The position numbers and the translations under genes are program-made. From the NCBI RefSeq assembly GCF_900107155.1, contig NZ_FNOX01000008.1:152389-216388 (forward strand): DNA of 64,000 nucleotides, in the 5' to 3' direction. The notes under the pieces are model-generated. The model was given only the letters and a program-made list of their open reading frames with translations. It searched no databases and was not told the origin of the DNA. Source of the DNA: Pseudomonas salomonii (GTDB taxonomy: Bacteria > Pseudomonadota > Gammaproteobacteria > Pseudomonadales > Pseudomonadaceae). Positions 1-8,641 of the stretch are shown piece after piece (positions within the stretch are counted from its first letter, which is position 1; each line of letters starts with the position of its first letter).

Positions 1-278
1 AAGTTTCGATTTTCCACTTGGCGGTGCATGTTCGCAGTGATTATCAGGGAATGCAGATCGCATTGCCTACGGAAAATTTCCCTATTGAAAAGACCTCGCA
101 AGGGCTGGCAGAGCGGTTGTTGGCCCTGGCGAGGTTGATCAAACCCAAGGCCGTCGCAAAAAGTCCTCGCGGTCCTAAGGTCGCAAAACCTAAGGAGTGG
201 CTGGAAGGTAAGGCTGCACGGGTCCATGTCTCAACAGCTCGGGTGCTCAAGGCTGCCAAGTCGGATAAACAGACTTAA
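1..278 (+). pseudogene. C-terminal fragment of a probable IS4-type transposase
   Basis: The reading frame is already open at the first base of the window, so only about 90 C-terminal residues are seen. The tail is basic and Lys/Pro/Ala rich, containing LARLIKPKAVAKSPRGPK and HVSTARVLKA, which resembles the end of IS4-group transposases found in pseudomonads. The catalytic DDE residues would lie upstream of the window. No inverted repeat could be matched because only one end is visible. It could instead be the tail of an unrelated basic protein. Confidence 0.4.
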
Positions 279-408
279 ACACTGCTTTAAATGAGTTCTT
301 AAACGCAGACCTTGAAAGGCATGGCTGTAAGAGCGGAACCATAGGCCGCCGTTACCTAAATAACGGATATGTACTCCGACAAACCACCCAATAAAACTCT
401 GCTGTGAT

Positions 409-1098
409 CTAGAGATCCGCAGCTACCCCCTCATCACCCGCATACATCCACCGCAACAACGAATGCCGCCCGCTGATCCCCAGCTTGATCGCCGCCCGCT
501 TGAGGTAGCTTTCAACAGTGTTGACCTTCAACGCCAACTGCTCCGCCAACTGCGGTGCGGTCCGCCCGGCCAGCAAGCCCACGCACACTTCCAGCTCACG
601 GTTGGACAAGGTCAACCCCGATTGCACCAGACGCTCTTCAATACGCCGACGCAAGGTTTCAAGCCCCTGATTTTCCGCCACCACAGGCGACCCGTCCTGG
701 CGACACGGCTGGATCGCAGTGATGTGCTTCTCGACCATGGGCAGAAGCAGCGTAGAAAAATCCTGCAGCATGCTGCGTTCCTGCGGCGAAAAACTTTCCG
801 ATTGATGCGAGCGATACACCGACAGCACATAACGCACATCGTCCTTGCGGCGCGTAAGGTGCAATTGGGCGGCGAGTTGTTCTTGGCCCAGCACCGCCGC
901 CGAGTCGGTGTAGACCGGGCTGATCCGGCGCCGGGTGTGCCCTTCGGCGCTGACCTGCAGTTGGGTGATATGGGTGGCGTCCACTGCCAGTTGGGTCAGG
1001 ATCAAGTCATGCAGCATGCGCGGGAAATGGCGGCTGCCGGTGCTGGCGATGACTTTGCCTATATGGGGAAACAGGTGTGAGTTCATCAGTTCGTCCAT
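409..1098 (-). CDS. LuxR-family transcriptional regulator
   Basis: A protein of about 229 residues whose last 65 residues form a LuxR/GerE helix-turn-helix: LSNRELEVCVGLLAGRT, then PQLAEQLALKVNTVESYLKRA and KLGISGRHSLLRWM. The N-terminal part is not a recognisable autoinducer-binding or receiver domain, so the signal is unknown. The start is uncertain: ATG at 1098 is chosen, with another ATG at 1086 and a TTG at 1188; none has a strong ribosome site. It lies downstream of methionine gamma-lyase on the same strand, separated by about 220 bases with a hairpin, so it is probably a separate unit. Its target is not evident. Confidence 0.75.
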   Translation of the reverse strand: MDELMNSHLFPHIGKVIASTGSRHFPRMLHDLILTQLAVDATHITQLQVSAEGHTRRRISPVYTDSAAVLGQEQLAAQLHLTRRKDDVRYVLSVYRSHQSESFSPQERSMLQDFSTLLLPMVEKHITAIQPCRQDGSPVVAENQGLETLRRRIEERLVQSGLTLSNRELEVCVGLLAGRTAPQLAEQLALKVNTVESYLKRAAIKLGISGRHSLLRWMYAGDEGVAADL

Positions 1099-1259
1099 GA
1101 ATGTCGAGTGCGGGTATTCATCCTTATAACGGCGGGGCTTAACAAGGTAATCGAAGTGAATAACCTGCAGTGATAATGCACCCGCCAAGCACCTATGCTA
1201 GTACAGCCTGGGAAAAGCAGGGGGATCCAATCGGCAAAAAAACCAGATTAAAACGCACA

Positions 1260-1287
1260 ACGGCGGTCGGACCAGTCCGACCACCGT
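1260..1287 (-). terminator. Hairpin downstream of methionine gamma-lyase
   Basis: A near-perfect inverted repeat (GGTCGGAC / GTCCGACC with flanking ACGG / CCGT) lies 30-60 bases past the stop codon of the lyase. In the direction of that gene, T-rich sequence follows only after a short gap (gttttaat, then a run of seven T), so termination is plausible but not textbook. It could also be an operator. Confidence 0.45.
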
Positions 1288-1318
1288 CTGTGGGAAAGGA
1301 TTACCTCAAACCTAGGCC

Positions 1319-2563
1319 TTATTTCACGGCGTGTTCTTCCACCACGGCGCGGCCCGGTGCCGCACGCGTGCATTTGGCCAGGGCCTGGTGGATATCGGCC
1401 AACAGGTCGGCGATGTCTTCAAGCCCGACCGACAAGCGTACCAGGCCTTCGCTGATACCGTGCTGCGCGCGTTCTTCGGGGGTGTAGGTGGAGTGGGTCA
1501 TGCTCGCCGGGTGCTGGGCGAGCGATTCGGCGTCACCCAGGCTGACGGCGCGAGTGAACAGGTTGAGGGCATTCATGAAGCGCCGGCCGGTGTCGATGCC
1601 GCCCTTGAGTTCAAACGCGATCATGCCGCCGGACTGCTTCATCTGCCGCGCCGCCAGGGCGTATTGAGGGAAAGAGCGCAGGCCCGGGTAAGTCACCCAC
1701 TGCACCGCAGGGTGGGCCTGCAAGGCTTCGGCCACCGCCTGGGCGTTGCTGCAATGGCGGTCCATGCGCAGGGCCAGGGTCTTGAGGCCGCGCATCAGCA
1801 AGGATGCGTCCTGCGGCGACATCACCGCGCCGGTCAGATCCTTGAGGCCTTGCAGGCGAATACGTTGCGCCAGGGCCTGGTTGCTCACGGCAATACCGGC
1901 GGTGATATCGCCATGGCCGCTGAGGTACTTGGTGGCCGAGTGCACCACCACATCGGCTCCCAGTTCCAGCGGCCGTTGCAGGTAGGGCGTGCAGTAGGTG
2001 TTGTCGACCACCACGGTGATATTCGGTTGCTGGTGCGCCAGCTCGGCCACGGCGGCGATGTCCACCAGGCGCAGGTTGGGGTTGGCCGGGGTTTCGCAGT
2101 AGACCATGCGAGTAGCGGGGGACAATGCCGCGCGCAGGGCGGCCAGGTCGGTGAGGTCGACGTGTCGCACCCGGATGCCGAACTCGGCAAGGCCATGGTG
2201 CAGCAGGGCAAAGGTGCAGCCGTACAGGGTCTGGCTGACGATCACTTCGTCGCCCGGACGCAGCAAGGTCCAGAACGTCGCCGCAATTGCACCCATGCCG
2301 GAGCTGAAAGCCACGGCGGCTGCGCCGTTTTCCAGAGCGGCCATGCGTGATTCCAGCAGTGCCAGGGTCGGGTTGGAAATGCGTGTGTAGAAGTGGCCGC
2401 CGGCGTCCCCGGCAAAACAGGCAGCGCCATATTCGGCAGTCGGGAACGCGAAGGTGGCCGATAAATAGATCGGCGGTACGAGGGCGCCGTGATGGTCCTT
2501 GGGGTCGTAACCGTGGTGGATGGCGCGGGTCGAAAAACCGAATGTAGTGTGTTTATTGTTCAT
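1319..2563 (-). CDS. mdeA: Methionine gamma-lyase (PLP-dependent)
   Basis: Cleaves L-methionine to methanethiol, ammonia and 2-oxobutyrate in the cytoplasm. The 414-residue protein resembles P. putida MdeA along its whole length. Visible active-site features are Tyr59 and Arg61 (FYTRISNP) from the neighbouring subunit, Tyr114, the gamma-lyase-specific Cys116 (TLYGCTF), and the PLP lysine Lys212 in SATKYLSGHGD. Cys116 separates it from cystathionine gamma-lyases and gamma-synthases. A good ribosome site (aaggagcg) precedes ATG 2563. It is divergent from the Lrp-type gene at 2687, the arrangement of mdeA and its activator mdeR. The mdeB 2-oxobutyrate dehydrogenase subunit that follows mdeA in P. 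putida is not present here. Confidence 0.93.
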   Translation of the reverse strand: MNNKHTTFGFSTRAIHHGYDPKDHHGALVPPIYLSATFAFPTAEYGAACFAGDAGGHFYTRISNPTLALLESRMAALENGAAAVAFSSGMGAIAATFWTLLRPGDEVIVSQTLYGCTFALLHHGLAEFGIRVRHVDLTDLAALRAALSPATRMVYCETPANPNLRLVDIAAVAELAHQQPNITVVVDNTYCTPYLQRPLELGADVVVHSATKYLSGHGDITAGIAVSNQALAQRIRLQGLKDLTGAVMSPQDASLLMRGLKTLALRMDRHCSNAQAVAEALQAHPAVQWVTYPGLRSFPQYALAARQMKQSGGMIAFELKGGIDTGRRFMNALNLFTRAVSLGDAESLAQHPASMTHSTYTPEERAQHGISEGLVRLSVGLEDIADLLADIHQALAKCTRAAPGRAVVEEHAVK

Positions 2564-2686
2564 GTCGCACGCTCCTTATTTCCTACAATGCTATGCTCAT
2601 AACCACAGTTGAACATTGCAAAAAGCCCAGGAAAATCGCGGATTACGGGGCGAATCATCGACAAAAACAACAAATAGAGGCACGTT

Positions 2687-3157
2687 ATGCCCGTGAGTCT
2701 GGACCGCACCGACAAAGCCCTTTTAAACGCCTTGCAAGGCAATGCCCGCTTGACCGTGGCCGAGCTTGCCGACCGCGTGGCCCTGACCACTTCGCCGTGC
2801 TGGCGACGGGTGCGCAACCTGGAGGAGAGCGGGGTGATCAGCGGCTACCAGGCGATTCTGTCGCCCAAGGCGCTGGGCTATGGCGTCACGGCGTTTGTCA
2901 GCATCATGATGGAAAGCCACACCCAGGAAATCGCCCGGGCGTTCGAGCAACGGCTGCTGGAAATTCCCGAGGTCGTCGCGTGCCACAACGTGTCGGGGCG
3001 CTATGACTTTTTGCTCGAGGTGGTGGCCAAAGACCTGGAGTCGTTCGGCGAGTTTGCGCGCGAGGTGTTGCAGACGTTGCCCTGCGTTAAAGAAATCTAC
3101 TCGAGTTTTTCCTATAAGTCGGTGCGGCCTTTGCGGGTGATTCCGTTACCGGGCTGA
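2687..3157 (+). CDS. mdeR: Lrp/AsnC-family regulator, probable MdeR
   Basis: A 156-residue Lrp/AsnC protein. The N-terminal helix-turn-helix (LDRTDKALLNALQGNARLT, then VALTTSPCWRRVRNLEESG) is followed by an AsnC ligand-binding domain (about residues 70-150, including CHNVSGRYDFLLEV). It is transcribed away from mdeA across a 123-base gap, and MdeR is the known leucine-responsive-type activator of mdeA in P. putida, so that role is inferred from position and family. Ribosome site gaggc precedes the ATG. The gene is convergent with the AraC-type gene at 3177, with 19 bases between stops. Confidence 0.85.
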   Translation: MPVSLDRTDKALLNALQGNARLTVAELADRVALTTSPCWRRVRNLEESGVISGYQAILSPKALGYGVTAFVSIMMESHTQEIARAFEQRLLEIPEVVACHNVSGRYDFLLEVVAKDLESFGEFAREVLQTLPCVKEIYSSFSYKSVRPLRVIPLPG

Positions 3158-3176
3158 AGCGGTCTCAAGCACGCCC

Positions 3177-3947
3177 TCAGTCGACTTTCATATACCCACG
3201 TGGCGTGCTGCCGGTCATGCTTTTGAAAAAGGCGATCAACGCGCTGTCACTGGCAAAGCCCAACTCGAACGCGCAGTAGCCGAGGTTACGCCCGATGGCC
3301 AGCAGTTCAATTGCGCGCATCAAGCGCCATTGCTGACGCCATTGCTGATAACCAAGGCCGGTTTCCCGCAGGAATATCCGGCCGATGGTCTTGGTGCTGG
3401 CGCCTATCTGTTGCTCCAGGGCTTGCAGGGTCGGCGGTAACCTTTGCAGATCCGCGAGCAAGGGCGCCAGGCGTTTGTCATGGGGCAAGGGCAGGAGCAT
3501 CGGTTGTGCGGTGGCCGCCTGGATTTCATCCAGGCACAGCGCGAGCAAATGCGCGTAGCGGCCCGTTTGCCAATCGGTATCGAAGGGCGCCATCGCTATG
3601 GGTTCCAGCACTGCACGCAGCAACGGGCTGACCTCGATCACCCCGACCTGCGGGGGCAATTGATCGGCCAGTGCCGGGCTCAGATACACCGAGCGATAGT
3701 CCACGGTTTTGTGCATCACCGCGCGATGCGGCACGCCGCACGGGATCCACGCGGCGCGCGAAGGCGGCAGCAGGCACAGTTGGTTGTCGAGGGTGATACG
3801 GGTGCACCCTCGGCGGGTGAACAGCAGCTGCCCGCGCTGGTGGCGGTGCAGGCCGGAGTCGTGATCACCGAGCAGGGCGGCGATGCCGATGACCGGCGCT
3901 GCCAGGTGGTCGGGATCGAAAGGGGCGTCGGCGGTGAGCCAGGCCAT
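3177..3947 (-). CDS. AraC-family regulator
   Basis: A 256-residue AraC/XylS-type protein. The first half is a cupin-like sensor (HRHQRGQLLFTRRGCTRI, then PSRAAWIPCGVPH), and the last 100 residues hold two helix-turn-helix motifs (LEQQIGASTKTIGRIFLRET and CAFELGFASDSALIAFFK). This architecture matches E. coli NimR (YeaM), which controls an adjacent divergent exporter. Here too a major-facilitator exporter starts 99 bases away in the opposite direction, so control of that exporter is a reasonable inference. Confidence 0.85.
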   Translation of the reverse strand: MAWLTADAPFDPDHLAAPVIGIAALLGDHDSGLHRHQRGQLLFTRRGCTRITLDNQLCLLPPSRAAWIPCGVPHRAVMHKTVDYRSVYLSPALADQLPPQVGVIEVSPLLRAVLEPIAMAPFDTDWQTGRYAHLLALCLDEIQAATAQPMLLPLPHDKRLAPLLADLQRLPPTLQALEQQIGASTKTIGRIFLRETGLGYQQWRQQWRLMRAIELLAIGRNLGYCAFELGFASDSALIAFFKSMTGSTPRGYMKVD

Positions 3948-4046
3948 AGGTTGTCCGATTTGATGGGTAAATTGTCAAAGTCTGGATAATACCCCACTCC
4001 GTAGTTCTTACACTTCTTGCGCTGTTTCAAGCAAAGGAGTTGGGGA

Positions 4047-5177
4047 ATGAAGATTAGAATTTTTTTGCCACTGACGGTGGCGTTACTGATGTTCCCGCAA
4101 CTGGCCCAAACGCTTTACAGCCCAGCGCTGGGAGATATCGGCCGGGCCTTTGCGGTGGGGCCGGAGCGGGCTGGGCAGACCTTGTCGGTGTACTTCCTGG
4201 CGTTCGCTTTTGGTGTGGTGGTGTGGGGCCGACTGTGTGATCGTTGGGGACGGCGGCCGGTGATGCTGGCCGGATTGGCCCTGTATGTGGCGGCCACGGT
4301 ACTGGCCCTGGGCATGACCAGCTTCAACGGTTTGCTGCTGGCCCAGGCGTTGGCGGCGTTTGGCGCGGCGGTCGGCTCGGTAGTGACGCAGACCGTGCTG
4401 CGTGACCGTTTCCAGGGCGTGCAATTGGCCCAGGTATTTTCGCTGATGGGCATTGCCCTGGCCGCCAGCCCGGCCGTGGGTTTGTTCACGGGCGCCAGCC
4501 TGGTGCAGTCCTTCGGTTATCGCGGGGTGCTCAGTGGCTTGTTGCTGCTCTCGCTGATCTTGTGGGCAGTGTGCTTATGGGCGTTGCCGGAGACACGTCC
4601 AGCCTCGCTGCCGACCGCCGCGCTTGGCGAGACGTTGCGGTTGCTGCTCAGGGATGCGGGGGTTTGGCGATCGGTGGGGTTGGTGGCGGCGTTCAATATT
4701 GCGCTGTTCAGCTATTACAGCGTGGGGCCATTCATCTTTTCGCGGCTGGGTTTGTCTGCCGCCGACTTCGGCTACAGCGGCGTGTGGCTGGCGCTGGGCT
4801 CGGGGTTTGGTGCGTGGCTGAACAAACGGCTGCTCAAGCGTGGAATAAATGGCGAGCAATTAGTACTGATCGCCGCCGGTGTCGCGGTGCTGGGCGGCTT
4901 GCTGGTCGTGCTGCTGCAACACAGCTGGCTGTTTGTCTGGCCGATGCTGCTGGTGGTGCTGGCGTTCGGCATGGCCATTCCCAATGTGCTGGGGGCCGCG
5001 CTGGTGGCTTATCAGGATCGCCTGGGCACGGCCGCCGCGCTGTTTGGCTTGTTGTACTACCTGGTGATCGGCGCCGGGTTGACCCTGGTCGCCTGGGCCC
5101 AGGACCTGGGTTGGAGCCTGTTGGTCTGTGGTTTGGCGGCGCTGTGGCTGGCAGCGCCGCGCGGGCTCAGAAGTTGA
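4047..5177 (+). CDS. Major facilitator exporter, Bcr/CflA-like
   Basis: A 376-residue inner-membrane protein with about twelve hydrophobic segments. The loop 2-3 motif is intact (GRLCDRWGRRPVML), and VTQTVLRDRF is typical of the drug:H+ antiporter-1 (Bcr/CflA) group. ATG 4047 is chosen because aaaggagttggggaATG gives a strong ribosome site; an upstream in-frame ATG at 4017 lacks one. It is divergent from an AraC regulator and convergent with a TonB receptor gene, overlapping that gene's end by 11 bases. A role in effluxing a siderophore or toxic compound is possible but the substrate cannot be read from sequence. Confidence 0.85.
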   Translation: MKIRIFLPLTVALLMFPQLAQTLYSPALGDIGRAFAVGPERAGQTLSVYFLAFAFGVVVWGRLCDRWGRRPVMLAGLALYVAATVLALGMTSFNGLLLAQALAAFGAAVGSVVTQTVLRDRFQGVQLAQVFSLMGIALAASPAVGLFTGASLVQSFGYRGVLSGLLLLSLILWAVCLWALPETRPASLPTAALGETLRLLLRDAGVWRSVGLVAAFNIALFSYYSVGPFIFSRLGLSAADFGYSGVWLALGSGFGAWLNKRLLKRGINGEQLVLIAAGVAVLGGLLVVLLQHSWLFVWPMLLVVLAFGMAIPNVLGAALVAYQDRLGTAAALFGLLYYLVIGAGLTLVAWAQDLGWSLLVCGLAALWLAAPRGLRS

Positions 5178-7311
5178 CCGAAGCGCTCAGGCGCGCGGTC
5201 AAGGGCGCGCCCTGGAACAGGTAATCATCGCCCATGTATTCGCCTGCATCGCGCCAGTAGCGTTTGTCGAACAGGTTGTCGACGCTGAGGCGGAACACGG
5301 TTTCATAGCCGTCGATTTTGGTGGTGTAGCGACTGCCGACATTCACCACGGCGTAGTCGCCCACTTGCACATTGCCGGTGCGGTCGGCGTACTTCCTGGC
5401 GCTGTATTGCACGCCGCCCAGCACGGCCAGCCCATTCATCCACGGCAGGGCGTAATCGGCATACAGGCTGGCGCGCAGTTTGGGTACGTTGATGGCCTGG
5501 TGGCCTTCGTAGTCCGGCGTGCCGCTGTTGGTCACGCGGGCGCGAATCGCCGCCACGCTGGTGGCAATCTGCAGGCGGTCGGTGGCCCAGCCGTTGGCGG
5601 AGAGTTCCAGGCCGGTGTTTTTTTGTTCGCCTTGCTGGACGTAGGTGAAGTTACCGGCACCATCCGGCTTGGAATACTGGTAGGCCTGGCGGGTCTGGAA
5701 CACGGCGGCGGCGAAGCTGATGCGGCGCCAGTCGTATTTCACGCCGGCTTCGATTTGCCGGGACACGGTTGGGGCCAGGGTTTCGCTTTCGTTCTGCGCA
5801 AACCACGGTGCCGTGCCGCCCAATGACAAACCCTTGCTGTAGCTGGTGTACAGCGAGATATTTTCCACGGGTTTATAGATCAACGAAGCTTGAGGCAGGA
5901 ATACGTATTGCTGGGTGTGGCGCGCCTGGTTGCCTTGGTCATCGAACGCTTTTTCATCCAGACGCACTTCGCGCCCGCCAATGATGGTTTGCCATTGCTC
6001 GTTGAAGCGGATGCGGTCGGTGACGAACAGGCCGTACTGGCGGCTGTCGAGGTTGCGGTGGCTGGGGTTCAGCGGCTTGTCGGCAGGCTCGAAGGTCGGT
6101 GCGTCCTGGTTGATATTGCCGCTGCCGATGTATTCGTTGACGGCCTTGCGCTTGTCGATCACCCGGCGAAACGCGCTGGTGCCGACAGTCAGTTCATGGC
6201 CCAGCCCGGCAGTGTCGAACAGCCCGGTCATTGCAGCTTGCACTTCATCATCACGGCGCGTGTCGTCGGGGCTTCGGTAATCGTAAATGTCGTAGTTGCC
6301 GTCCGGCGTGAAGGAGTTGCCTACGCCGGTCGTGGCGCCTCCCCAGGCAAACGCGCTGTAATCATCAATCACCACTTTGCTGTGGGCGGCACTGAGGCTG
6401 GCTTTCCACTGATCACTGAAACGGTATTCAAACTTGCCATTGAGGTTCAGCGAATCGATGCCCACCTGATGGGAACCACTCTGGTGCCCCAGCAACTTCT
6501 TCGGTGACGCGTCATGGGGCACTTCAGTGCCGCCCAGCAGTTGATAACCCGGCACGGAGCGCTGTTGCTTGTTCTGGTATTCCGCGTCCAGTTGCAGCAC
6601 CGCGTCGGGGCTGATGTTCCAGTCGAAGGCCAGGGACACAAAATCGCGCTGGCCATCGGCGTGCTCGACATACGAATTGAGGTCTTCGTGGGCAACGTTG
6701 GCGCGCATGCCGAACTGTTGCTCGCTGCCAAACCAGCCCCCCACATCGGTGGCGACATAACCACTGCCACGGTCGTCAGTGGACACGGTGACCGAACGCA
6801 CATCCTCCGGGCGCTTGGTCACGTAATTGATCACGCCGCCGGGTTCGGAAATGCCGCTTTGCAAACCCGCCAGGCCCTTGAGCACCTCGACCTGCTGCTT
6901 GTTTTCGAGGGCGACGTTCTGCTCGCCGGTGATGGTGCGCCCGTTGATCTTGTAGCTGCTCGCTGCGTTCAGCGAGAAGCCGCGCACCACGAAGTTTTCG
7001 TAGTAACCGATGGGCGCATAACTGTCGCCAACCGAGGCGTCGTTGCGCAGCACTTCGCTGAGCAGGCGCGCTTGCTGGTCTTTGATCAGTTCGGCGTTGA
7101 TCACGGTGATTGACGCCGGAGTGTCCAGCAACGGCGCTTCGTTGAAGCCGCCGACCGAGGCGCTGTTGGTGCGATAGCCGGATTCGTCCTGGCCCTGGAC
7201 GTTTACCGCCGGTAGTTCGATTTCAGCGGCCATGCTGTTGCCCAGGCTGCCGCTGAGTAACAGGCCGAGGGCGAAACGTGAGGTAACGACGGGACGAAAA
7301 CGCACAACCAT
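5167..7311 (-). CDS. TonB-dependent siderophore receptor
   Basis: A 714-residue outer-membrane receptor. A signal peptide (about residues 1-28) is followed by the plug domain (LLDTPASITVINAELIKDQQ, NFVVRGFSLNAAS, GGVINYVTKRPEDV) and a 22-strand-type barrel ending in aromatic Phe (LSASVNF). There is no N-terminal STN domain, so it should not signal through a FecR-type anti-sigma factor. Ferric-siderophore uptake is inferred from the plug family; the ligand is unknown. Its 3' end overlaps the convergent exporter gene by 11 bases. No clear Fur box was found upstream. Confidence 0.88.
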   Translation of the reverse strand: MVVRFRPVVTSRFALGLLLSGSLGNSMAAEIELPAVNVQGQDESGYRTNSASVGGFNEAPLLDTPASITVINAELIKDQQARLLSEVLRNDASVGDSYAPIGYYENFVVRGFSLNAASSYKINGRTITGEQNVALENKQQVEVLKGLAGLQSGISEPGGVINYVTKRPEDVRSVTVSTDDRGSGYVATDVGGWFGSEQQFGMRANVAHEDLNSYVEHADGQRDFVSLAFDWNISPDAVLQLDAEYQNKQQRSVPGYQLLGGTEVPHDASPKKLLGHQSGSHQVGIDSLNLNGKFEYRFSDQWKASLSAAHSKVVIDDYSAFAWGGATTGVGNSFTPDGNYDIYDYRSPDDTRRDDEVQAAMTGLFDTAGLGHELTVGTSAFRRVIDKRKAVNEYIGSGNINQDAPTFEPADKPLNPSHRNLDSRQYGLFVTDRIRFNEQWQTIIGGREVRLDEKAFDDQGNQARHTQQYVFLPQASLIYKPVENISLYTSYSKGLSLGGTAPWFAQNESETLAPTVSRQIEAGVKYDWRRISFAAAVFQTRQAYQYSKPDGAGNFTYVQQGEQKNTGLELSANGWATDRLQIATSVAAIRARVTNSGTPDYEGHQAINVPKLRASLYADYALPWMNGLAVLGGVQYSARKYADRTGNVQVGDYAVVNVGSRYTTKIDGYETVFRLSVDNLFDKRYWRDAGEYMGDDYLFQGAPLTARLSASVNF

Positions 7312-7606
7312 GGGGGTAGGGCCTTAATGCGCGGGGCGGGGGGCGCATAAGCTAGGGGGATGTGCCGGGATTTACAAGCTATTGAGAAGGGTTGTGTTGG
7401 GTTGTTTTGTGTAAAGCCGACCTGAGTGGTTGAATCAAGAGCCAGATCAATTGCAAAGCAAAAGCCTATCTACCTGATGCAACACGCTCCCACAGTTGAT
7501 CGCATGCAGCTTTGAAAATGAAGTCGCCTGTTGCTGTTGCTCTGGCCCTTACATCCTTTTCGCTGACGAAGTCGGCGGCCCCCCAGGTCAGTACCAAAAA
7601 CACACG

Positions 7607-8503
7607 TCAACCCAAGCGCCTGAGCGTCTCACTGGGCAGCTCCCGAAACAACGCCCGATAACTCTGCGAAAACCGCCCCAAATGCCAGAACGACCAGTTC
7701 ATCGCCACCTCAGCCACCGTGGCCCGAGTCGAGCTCAACAACTCACGGCGCGCCCCGTTCAACCGGCGCAAGCGCAACCACTGCGCCGGGCTCATCCCCG
7801 TGTAAGTCTTGAAGCCTTGCTGCAATTGACGCAACGGCACACCGGCAATCTGCGCCAGTTCCAGCAGGTTGACGGTTTCATCCGGCGCATCCGCCGCCCA
7901 TTCGCCGATGCGCGCCATCAACAGGCGCTCGTCGCTGCGCCGCTGCAACGAGCTGCGGTCCAGGCACACACAGGCGTTGTCGAGAATAAACAGGCAGTCA
8001 TCAAGCAGTTGCTGGGTGAGAGCATCACGGCCGATAGGGTCCGTCAGCGCGGACAGCCGCGTCAGCGTGCCACTGAGCCAACGGCTGAACAGCGCGTTCT
8101 GCCGGCAGGTCAGCGGCGCCATGAACAACCCCTCGAGTTTCGCCACATCCAAACCATGGCGCTGCACAAACTGCGGGCCGAATACCACCGCCACTTCGCG
8201 GTAGTTTTCCGGGGTGATCCAGGTGTTGCGGCTTTCGCCATTGAGCATGTACAGCGCGTTGTCGCTGCCATCGAAACAGAACGCCAGCGAGCCGGGAGGC
8301 GCGTTGAAATGCTGTTCGACGCGCGTGTTCATGCACTCTTCGTAGACCTCGACGCCGTGCAGGTCGAGGTAGCGGATCTGCCCGGCAAAATGCCCCGGGG
8401 ACATCTGCTGGTACTGCTGCACCCAACCGGGTGTCGCACTGCATTGAGTGGCCACATCACCGGTGGTGAAGGCCTGTACGCGCAAAGCTGTTGCCTGTGT
8501 CAT
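7607..8503 (-). CDS. AraC-family regulator (EutR/FeaR-like)
   Basis: A 298-residue protein with a C-terminal AraC DNA-binding domain (AQIAGVPLRQLQQGFKTYTG, SPAQWLRLRRLNGARREL, then VAEVAMNWSFWHLGRFSQSY). The conserved W-x2-G-F/Y-S pattern of the second helix-turn-helix is recognisable. The N-terminal 180 residues resemble the sensor half of ethanolamine-type regulators such as EutR. It is divergent from the gamma-glutamylpolyamine synthetase gene with a 138-base gap, so it probably controls the polyamine operon next to it. The inducer is not known. Confidence 0.82.
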   Translation of the reverse strand: MTQATALRVQAFTTGDVATQCSATPGWVQQYQQMSPGHFAGQIRYLDLHGVEVYEECMNTRVEQHFNAPPGSLAFCFDGSDNALYMLNGESRNTWITPENYREVAVVFGPQFVQRHGLDVAKLEGLFMAPLTCRQNALFSRWLSGTLTRLSALTDPIGRDALTQQLLDDCLFILDNACVCLDRSSLQRRSDERLLMARIGEWAADAPDETVNLLELAQIAGVPLRQLQQGFKTYTGMSPAQWLRLRRLNGARRELLSSTRATVAEVAMNWSFWHLGRFSQSYRALFRELPSETLRRLG

Positions 8504-8641
8504 GGGTAACCTGGGCGCACTCTATTGGTGCGTTGTGGTTGGTGCAAAGTGGATAGATGCCATTTGAAGGCTGGCCCAAGATAGACCTCAATGCGCCGGG
8601 TGTACAAGTCGGCGCAGCATCCAACCCATGACGAGGTCCTT

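Noticed and set aside
7518..7661. 47-codon frame with signal-like start (MKSPVAVALALTSF), antisense to the end of the AraC gene
   Set aside because: No ribosome site is seen, two thirds overlap... only the AraC 3' end supports the later codons, and the tail is basic low-complexity; not enough evidence for a gene.
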